Assembly (NCBI GenBank): GCA_905221605.1
Contig: CAJNDS010000857.1
Location: 62,001 to 126,000, forward strand
Length of the DNA stretch: 64,000 nt
Direction of reading: 5' to 3'
DNA from: Symbiodinium natans
Lineage: Eukaryota; Sar; Dinophyceae; Suessiales; Symbiodiniaceae
Positions 58,101-64,000 of the stretch are shown piece by piece. Every line of letters begins with the position of its first letter. Position 1 is the first letter of the stretch. A program made the translations under genes and the position numbers. The notes beneath the pieces were generated by a model. The model was not told where the DNA came from, did no database searches, and worked only from the letters and a program-made list of their open reading frames with translations.

Positions 58101-58680
58101 CAAGTTAATCCTCTGCGTTTTGTCAGCATGACGAAAGGCTGGTGACTTACCTGACTCAAGGATCCTGATTGTAGCTTGGTTGTCCTCAAGCACGACAGGC
58201 TGAATGGAGTGAGGAACCGTAACCACAAGTCCTAGGTCCTTATCTGAACCCTTGGGTGCAAGCTCTTCCGAGGACCGACCCCCCGTATTCCTGATGCCTT
58301 CAATCTCGCGGTGCATGAAAGCCTCCGCGTCAGCGTGGCGTCTGTAGTCCATGGTGGACCTGCGATAGACGATTACACACGCTTCGGCTTTAGGATCAAC
58401 GGGTCTATCCCTTCTCTTAAGTTCTTCCCATGCAACAGCTTCCTCAACTTGAACCCAAGTACCCTTTAACTTGACCCAAACGTCTCGCAGTGGATGAGTA
58501 TTCATCTCAACTGGTTCAGGCAGGGATGAAAGGTTGGTGAGCAGTTCGACCACTCTACCATCAATGAGGTGCGAAGTGCCCAGGTAAGTAACTCCTTGGA
58601 TAAGGGAATCCGGGTGGTTAGAGAGGAGTTTATTGGGAACATCACCCTTCCGGGGAGTGTGCTTAGGTTTTGTGCTGCTA
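52179..58680 (-). CDS. Retrotransposon polyprotein, C-terminal part: RNase H end plus accessory domains
   Basis: Numbering from GTG 58,553 (2,124 codons); the frame is open upstream to the G8 run at 58,682-58,689. Residues ~110-185 are the end of the copia RNase H (VLEDNQATIRIL, HADKTQRINLGWI, QAADILTKPF). Residues ~230-440: methyltransferase-like (IIEVCCGDDSLIG; ASLPCTGGSQWARLN like the PC motif IV of C5-cytosine MTases; CRFGLRNEKGEAVKKPW). ~667-880: SGNH-hydrolase-like (IIGDSSLAL, WAGNDVHG, DKYH). ~960-1,110: acidic linker. ~1,125-1,375: Tpt1/KptA-like (LSRKMTWLLRGF, KERFEFL, RAIQGHSGAL, HSTYFRHFRSIVESGI). C1523/C1526 and C1538/C1541 make a zinc ribbon. ~1,780-2,010: Pro/Arg/Ser-rich low complexity. 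The accessory order is consistent with one polyprotein, processed by the element's own protease; all catalytic claims are inference from motifs. Confidence 0.88.
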
Positions 58681-61600
58681 TCCCCCCCCGCATTCCTGAA
58701 GCACGCTCCAAAGCGCGGAAGAAGGAAGACCTAATGCACGCAACGAAACATTTGCACACACAACCTCGGCCTCAGTGGAACTAAGGGCAATGCTGGTCTG
58801 CTTCTTACTGAAAGCTGCAAGGGGGAAGTACGTATTAGGACCAACCAAAGCAAGGAAGCCTCCTGAGGTGCTTTTGCTGTCATGCTCACCGGCATGGTCA
58901 CTGTCAGCAAACAGCCACAGCTTGCAAGCGCTAATGTCGTCACCTATGAATCCGCGCATGCGGTACTCCAATGTAGACGCGACATAGCACATCAAGCGAT
59001 GCAAGGCTTTATCGCATTCGACAGACCATTTGGTGACGCGACTGGCCAATCCCTGAACTGCACGCAGCAGATCGTACCTTGCCATCCTTGCTGCGAACAA
59101 CAGCTTCATGAGAATGCGGCTTGCTATGGGAGCAAGCTGTCCGCGAGGTTCGGCCTCGGTGCCAACCGGGCGAGCGATCTTGTCGTCATGGAAGGGCGTA
59201 GCAACCTTTCGCAGGTGTTGGAATTGTGGGCCTGCGAGCTTCTTGTACTTATCAATGGCTTGCTGCAAAAAGGAACTCATGTCATACACAACTTCCTTAA
59301 CACCCTTAGTCATGCAACCCTTGTTGTCGCTCAGTTGATTGACATCGAAGAATGCTTTCTTCCTCGCTTCTTTCTTAGCCTCGTTCTTGTCCCTGATCTT
59401 CTTAACTGCAGCAAGAGCTGACGCATGATCGTGCTTATCCGAAAGAAGATAAGTGGCACCAACCCACAACTTAGACCTCTTACCCCGACCGGAAGGATGA
59501 TCCCATGATTGCTCGATAAGCTCATCATCATCAATGGACCTCACTTCCGTGAGTCGGTGTTCGCCAACGGCACAAAGCTTGGCTTCAGATGCCGGCAGGG
59601 CATAGAGTGCACGCCTGGGCTGCACATGGTGACGCACCAAGACACCTTCTTCGGGATGGAATTCGGTGTAGTCCTCACGCACGACTGCAGCGGCAGTCTC
59701 CTTGGCAGCGGGATCACGAACGTTCTTGTCAAAGACGTGAGCAAAAGGATGATCAGAATGCTTGAGGTTTGTGCTCTTAGAGATGTGCTCGCAACCCAAG
59801 TAACGACCTATGGGAGAGGGAGAGTCCATGTCAATTTTCGAACTGATCAACTCCCACCCTTTCTGCATGTTGGCTTTAGGTCCGGCCATCTTAAAGTCAT
59901 CTACATAGACTGCAAGTAGAAGGCGAAGCTGGGGGTGGAAGAAAACTGAAGGCCACGCAGCCGGGAACACAAGCTGAAACCCGACCCCGCCTAGCATCTT
60001 TTCACAGTGTAACTCCCAGAAACCCCCGCTATCAGGATGACCGTAGAGTGCCAGCGTCAGCCGCACGACAGGATCTTTGTACTTTCCCTTCCACTCTGAA
60101 GGCCATCGGTCAGGCGGAAGCCTAACCCATGTTTCCTTTCCCTTGAGCGTGGTTTGGGTGTATGCTTGTTTGCCGTCTGCCTGCTGACAGTCGTTGCCCG
60201 GCGCGTGCCCATAGGCGTCAAGTGCTTTCCCAGCCTCCATCGTGGCGGGACTGGATCCGAGCTCACTGAAAAGAGCCTGATCACTATTTTCATCTTTGAC
60301 GTTGTTCCCTTGGAACACGGTTCGACCCTTAAATTTCCGTTGTGGGTCACCTTTGGGAAGCTCACTTCCCTTTTCTACGCAGATCTCAAAAACTTTTCCA
60401 ACATGAACCTTTTTCCCCTTTTCGATGGCTTCGTCACTGACATCTTTCCATTCCCGAACAGATCCCATATCCCAGGCTTTCTTAACCATTAACTTGTTCC
60501 ATTCAACATCAAGGGCAGCCTGGGCCTTCGGGTCCTCGAGGATTTCTCTGCGACCAACAGGCCTTGCAACAAGAGCAAAAAGCTCTCGTACCTCGTCCTC
60601 TGAGACGGGAAGGTTGCTGGAAATCTTTTCGCGATGCTCGGGTTCATGAGGTACAGTAGGCATGGCAGGGAATGCGTCCTTACCATCTCCGTCAGGAGCG
60701 GGACTGTGGATTCTGTCCAGAATGAACTCAGTCTTGCCGATCCACTTGAAACTAGTCTTTTTGTTCCGCTTCCTAACGTTCTTCCAATCATCGTCCTCAT
60801 GGATGACGTCAACACCACCTACGGGAATGATAGTTGTACTCCGTTGCTTAGAGATGCGTGATAGATCAATCGGACAATCGGTGATGTCCGGTGAGAACAT
60901 TTCTCTTCTGGGAACGTAATGATAGCGTATTAGCTTACATTCGTTCAGTCGGACCTCCCAGTGGTCCTTGCTCGCAGCAGGTGCTGCGGCGGCAGCAGAG
61001 GAGCTACCGGCTGAACCCTCGGTAGGAGTCTCCATGTCACGCAATGCTTGTTCGCGTGCCTCATCAACAATGGCCTTCTCCTTCTGTTTCTTGGACATGT
61101 TGACCCAAAGGTATGAGGGAATGGATTCGGGCTTCTTAGAACCTCTGGTGCCTCCATACTTTCTACCAAGAGTACCCCCCGAATCATAGTACCGACCCCC
61201 TTCAGGAAGATCAATTTCTTTTCCTGTCTTAGGATCAAGTACCTTCTTGGGCGGCTCGACCTCTCGGTCTGCGGGTGCAGGCGGTTGCTCATCTGCAGCT
61301 TCAGCGTCCTGATTGGTGAGCGATTGACTGACAGGTCCTTCAGTGGCATCTGATGCGAGACCTGCTTGAACCCTTTCATACCTCTCACGCATGGGAAAAA
61401 CGATCTTACCATCAGTGAGCTTGTGCTGCGATGCAATAACTGGCTTCAGGCACTCGTGGAAATCATGCTTGTTCAACTGCTTGAGATGAATTGCAAAGAC
61501 CTCCTTGCGCCATTTAATACCAGGCTGGAACTTGTATCCCATAAAGATCGCAGGCTCACTGGTAGGCTCGAATCTGTCTCTACCCTTGCGCTGGGCTTTC

Positions 61601-62385
61601 GGACCAACCCAAACGTCAATCCTACAACCGAAAGGAAGGGGTTCTTCAGGGAATGCAACACCAAAACGCTTAAACCAAGGGGTAAACTCTTTGCCCCCCG
61701 GATTGCTGATGTTGTAGGCAGTGCACGCATGCTCAAGGGCAAACGGCCAGTAAACATGCGAAATGCCAGCTTGAATGAGATTGGTGCGAGTGCCCTCAGT
61801 GGTGGCTCGCACAGCACGCTCAGCAACAGCGTTGGACTGATGGATATAAGCCTTAGAGAGCTCATGGCGCCAGCCGAGCGTTTTGGCCGCAGCCTCAAGT
61901 TCCCTAGACTTATCGCTGTAGAAAGTCTCCACATTGTCCTTTGCGGATGCGAAGTGCTGGAGCGCCACGAGGCATTCGTCTTCCGACTTCAATGCAGCAG
62001 GGTATGCATACATGAAACAAGTGGCAACATCCTTAACCACAAGTGCAAGACGTGAATCCTCAATGACAGTTTGCTTGTCCCTGTGCAAGATCAGATGATC
62101 TGCGGTCACATGGTCGCCAAAAACCTCTGCTTCGATAGTACTGGTTTCCTTCTTATAGGAAGGAGGCTTGTACATCTTAGCTCGTTGGCATATTTGGCAG
62201 TAAGGGTTCTTGGGGACATGAGTCATGAGGTGTTCACGGGTTGTTGATTCTTTGATCAGAGCTTCTTTGCTCCGACTGCGAGCTCTACGTTCAGGTGCTT
62301 CAGGATCGTCACTTGATGCTGCTTCCCCATCGGGGGCATCGGCCGCTGCCGGGGCAGGAGGACCAATGTCCGGTTCAGCACGCAC
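58678..62385 (-). CDS. Retrotransposon pol: integrase, reverse transcriptase, RNase H (first part)
   Basis: 1,235 codons. Integrase: zinc module H52-H56-C63-C66 (HLMTHVPKNPYCQIC), catalytic D96 (TADHL), D158 (FYSDKS) and E189 (NAVAERAVR), followed by the copia-type FMGYK region. Reverse transcriptase: QADGKQAYTQ (motif A) and VYVDDFKMAG near residue 825 (YVDD box). RNase H: LFADSDHAG, STSGGF, KKQTSIALSSTEAE. The frame stops at TAG 58,680-58,678 immediately after a run of eight G; seven G would continue into the next frame, where the rest of RNase H is encoded. The listed start is a GTG; the frame is open upstream to about 62,510. Confidence 0.93.
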   Translation of the reverse strand: MRAEPDIGPPAPAAADAPDGEAASSDDPEAPERRARSRSKEALIKESTTREHLMTHVPKNPYCQICQRAKMYKPPSYKKETSTIEAEVFGDHVTADHLILHRDKQTVIEDSRLALVVKDVATCFMYAYPAALKSEDECLVALQHFASAKDNVETFYSDKSRELEAAAKTLGWRHELSKAYIHQSNAVAERAVRATTEGTRTNLIQAGISHVYWPFALEHACTAYNISNPGGKEFTPWFKRFGVAFPEEPLPFGCRIDVWVGPKAQRKGRDRFEPTSEPAIFMGYKFQPGIKWRKEVFAIHLKQLNKHDFHECLKPVIASQHKLTDGKIVFPMRERYERVQAGLASDATEGPVSQSLTNQDAEAADEQPPAPADREVEPPKKVLDPKTGKEIDLPEGGRYYDSGGTLGRKYGGTRGSKKPESIPSYLWVNMSKKQKEKAIVDEAREQALRDMETPTEGSAGSSSAAAAAPAASKDHWEVRLNECKLIRYHYVPRREMFSPDITDCPIDLSRISKQRSTTIIPVGGVDVIHEDDDWKNVRKRNKKTSFKWIGKTEFILDRIHSPAPDGDGKDAFPAMPTVPHEPEHREKISSNLPVSEDEVRELFALVARPVGRREILEDPKAQAALDVEWNKLMVKKAWDMGSVREWKDVSDEAIEKGKKVHVGKVFEICVEKGSELPKGDPQRKFKGRTVFQGNNVKDENSDQALFSELGSSPATMEAGKALDAYGHAPGNDCQQADGKQAYTQTTLKGKETWVRLPPDRWPSEWKGKYKDPVVRLTLALYGHPDSGGFWELHCEKMLGGVGFQLVFPAAWPSVFFHPQLRLLLAVYVDDFKMAGPKANMQKGWELISSKIDMDSPSPIGRYLGCEHISKSTNLKHSDHPFAHVFDKNVRDPAAKETAAAVVREDYTEFHPEEGVLVRHHVQPRRALYALPASEAKLCAVGEHRLTEVRSIDDDELIEQSWDHPSGRGKRSKLWVGATYLLSDKHDHASALAAVKKIRDKNEAKKEARKKAFFDVNQLSDNKGCMTKGVKEVVYDMSSFLQQAIDKYKKLAGPQFQHLRKVATPFHDDKIARPVGTEAEPRGQLAPIASRILMKLLFAARMARYDLLRAVQGLASRVTKWSVECDKALHRLMCYVASTLEYRMRGFIGDDISACKLWLFADSDHAGEHDSKSTSGGFLALVGPNTYFPLAAFSKKQTSIALSSTEAEVVCANVSLRALGLPSSALWSVLQECGGG
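58682..58689 (-). other. G8 homopolymer at the RNase H frame break
   Basis: ECGG is followed by GGGGGGGG ATAG. With eight G the frame ends TAG; with seven it reads on as GDSSTKPKHTPRKGD into the downstream frame with no stop. Could be a sequencing indel, a programmed slip site or a real mutation. Confidence 0.8.
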
Positions 62386-62524
62386 CTCGTCAGAGGGCGG
62401 AGCATGGCGAGAACCATCTAGAATGGCTCGTACCCGCGCCGCTCCTTCGGACCTGAGGAGACCAGAGTCTCGAACACCATCCCTGGGCTCGGATTTTGCT
62501 TTTGGTTCAGGCTAAGGCTTAGCT

Positions 62525-64000
62525 TTAAAGTTTTACTGTAGGCTTGGTGCGGTCCGGCAAAGGCCGAACAGGCATGTCTTCCTCCATCAGTTCCCTGAGA
62601 GTCCTTTCGTCAGGATCATCGGCGGATGCCGGCGCAATAGGAACCCTCTTGTGAGGAATAACAAACCCACAACCTCGAAGCTTCGCAACGTCCTGGTTAT
62701 CAAGTTGGTAAACTGACCTACAGGTATAGGCAGTAATGCTCCAGCGTTCACCCTTCCAAGGTCTTACGGAATGAGATGTCTTCGGGTCAAAAACAACAAT
62801 CTTGTTGTGACTGTCATGGACCATCCCAGGGAGTTTGGTGCCTACAGAATCCTTGACCTCTAGATAATTTTTATCGGTTTTCATAGCGTTCGGGTCATGA
62901 ATCCAAAGGCCACCATCGGAAAACTCTCCCACGGCAATCGTAACGTTGAGATGGTCTTTGTGATTGTTCACATCCTTATGGACCTTGATAGGCGAGTTCT
63001 GGTTGATGCAGAGTGATGAACAGCTCTCCAACTCCGCGCCTCTCTTGCGAAGAAATGCGATGAGATACTTGATAGTGTTAACATGGCGTCCAGTTCTCTT
63101 GGTTACACCATGAAACCCTCCATGTGCAAAAGCACCAAGCATCACGTACTTCTCTTTGCTATTGCCACGCTTCTCTCCTAGTGCTTTTCTTCTACTCCTA
63201 CCTGCTCCGAAATTGACGGTGCGCAAGAGATCAACGCATGATCGCTCCGAGAAGTCGTGCTTCTCCAGAAGCTGCAAAGCAATCTCTTCAGAGCTGCGAT
63301 CAGGCATTTCACCTCTGGCAACAGGCTGAATCTCATCGGACTTAGATTCACGCGCAGGGCAGGCAGTGCCCTCCTTCCACGATTTGAGGAAAGGCACGTT
63401 ATCTCGAACATCAAGGAAAACTCTTTCACCCTCAGGAGTCTTCAAGTAAGGGCGAGTACAGGCTCTCCAAATGAAATCGAAACCTTGCTCCATGCAACGC
63501 TGTCCTATGGAGAGGACTGAAGGAGTGTCGGGCAGCACATAAGGCTTGGCAGAAATAGCAATCGACGGAACGTCGACATCACATTGCTTGTCAGCAGAGC
63601 TGGGACCGTTCGCGGTCATGATGTTGATCGGCTGTTCAGACTCATAAGCCTTCAAATGCTGGAGATCCCTCTCTGCGATTAGGTCTTGTGCACTCCCTGT
63701 GTCGCCAATCCATTCAAGGTTAAGCATCTTAGAGGACCCTTTAGTCTTAGCAGGGCACGACATTCTGAGACCCTTTGGGATACAGTGATTACATCCAATC
63801 TCCGAATCACACTCCCAGCGGCAGGCCGGAACGTCGTCCTTGGTAGAGATGGAAGCTTTCAGCATCTTCGCTGACATCTGGGCCTCTCGGATGGAGTCTG
63901 CTCTGGTTTCTGGAACAAAATCCAAAGGCTTTTCTCCTCGATGCTTACGATTGGTGGGCGATACTGGAGTGAACCTCGCGTTGGGATCACGAACAGGAAT
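62525..64000 (-). CDS. Retrotransposon protease plus putative 2OG-Fe(II) dioxygenase domain (partial)
   Basis: Open from the right edge to TAA 62,527-62,525. Numbering from codon 63,925: C35, C39, C45 and C48 form a Cys cluster; WIGDTGSAQDLI (D75-T-G) is the retropepsin active site, with LPDTPSVLSIGQR downstream as in copia proteases. Residues ~255-405 look like a 2-oxoglutarate/Fe(II) oxygenase: VHKDVNNH (H316-x-D318), GGLWI, then TSHSVRPW with H385 and R394 in GERWSITAY, which would be the second His ligand and the 2OG-binding Arg. The substrate is unknown. The downstream pol frame is +1/-1 relative to this one, so a frameshift or stop bypass is needed. Confidence 0.85.
   Translation of the reverse strand: MPVRDPNARFTPVSPTNRKHRGEKPLDFVPETRADSIREAQMSAKMLKASISTKDDVPACRWECDSEIGCNHCIPKGLRMSCPAKTKGSSKMLNLEWIGDTGSAQDLIAERDLQHLKAYESEQPINIMTANGPSSADKQCDVDVPSIAISAKPYVLPDTPSVLSIGQRCMEQGFDFIWRACTRPYLKTPEGERVFLDVRDNVPFLKSWKEGTACPARESKSDEIQPVARGEMPDRSSEEIALQLLEKHDFSERSCVDLLRTVNFGAGRSRRKALGEKRGNSKEKYVMLGAFAHGGFHGVTKRTGRHVNTIKYLIAFLRKRGAELESCSSLCINQNSPIKVHKDVNNHKDHLNVTIAVGEFSDGGLWIHDPNAMKTDKNYLEVKDSVGTKLPGMVHDSHNKIVVFDPKTSHSVRPWKGERWSITAYTCRSVYQLDNQDVAKLRGCGFVIPHKRVPIAPASADDPDERTLRELMEEDMPVRPLPDRTKPTVKL

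Larger units (their letters stand above)
51815..64000 (-). mobile_element. Ty1/copia retrotransposon with unusual extra domains, 5' end beyond the window
   Basis: The gene order protease, integrase, reverse transcriptase, RNase H is that of Ty1/copia. It is larger than usual because about 2,000 codons of extra domains follow RNase H. The 5' part (gag and 5' LTR) is beyond base 64,000; the open frame reaches the edge. The 3' border is taken where telomere-like repeats resume. LTRs cannot be confirmed from one end. Confidence 0.93.

Overview
The window looks like nuclear DNA of a dinoflagellate. Evidence seen in the sequence: plant/dinoflagellate-type TTTAGGG repeats throughout, very small exons whose junctions fit GC, GA or occasionally GT donors with an AG|G acceptor, genes that all read in one direction (minus), a peridinin-dinoflagellate-like plastid leader, and a giant Ty1/copia polyprotein. 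No species is assigned.

At first sight bases 1-52,000 are 'subtelomeric junk': about a hundred blocks of TTTAGGG/CCCTAAA and their variants separated by short unique islands. Translating those islands on the minus strand shows that many are exons of real genes. From about 25.5 kb to the left edge, thirty consecutive islands spell in order, and with matching codon phase, the first ~670 codons of an M16C presequence protease (PreP/Cym1/PITRM1 family), including the HxxEH zinc site and the distal zinc-ligand Glu exactly 100 residues further on. The gene runs off the left edge. Its introns are built of telomere-like repeats plus small inverted-repeat (MITE/introner-like) elements. A second gene at about 49.4-36.8 kb has the same architecture and encodes a cation diffusion facilitator (SLC30/MTP-like) transporter, ending in a stop at 36,796. 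Between them (36.6-26.4 kb) lie further coding-like islands on the same strand, probably two or more genes I cannot identify.

In about three quarters of the protease introns the repeat runs TTTAGGG on the coding strand near the donor and CCCTAAA near the acceptor, so the intron RNA could fold back and bring its splice sites together. At least six families of ~100-150 bp inverted-repeat elements also sit in introns, one of them nested inside another.

The right end (51.8-64 kb) is a Ty1/copia retrotransposon on the minus strand, cut by the right edge. In order it encodes an aspartic protease fused to a putative 2-oxoglutarate/Fe(II) dioxygenase; integrase, reverse transcriptase and RNase H; then a very long extension (about 2,000 codons) with a methyltransferase-like domain, an SGNH-hydrolase-like domain, a Tpt1/KptA (RNA 2'-phosphotransferase)-like domain, a CxxC-CxxC zinc ribbon and a Pro/Arg-rich tail. 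RNase H is split by a run of eight G where seven would keep the frame.

All exon borders were worked out by hand from family alignment, phase and AG|G rules; they are proposals to be tested with transcripts.
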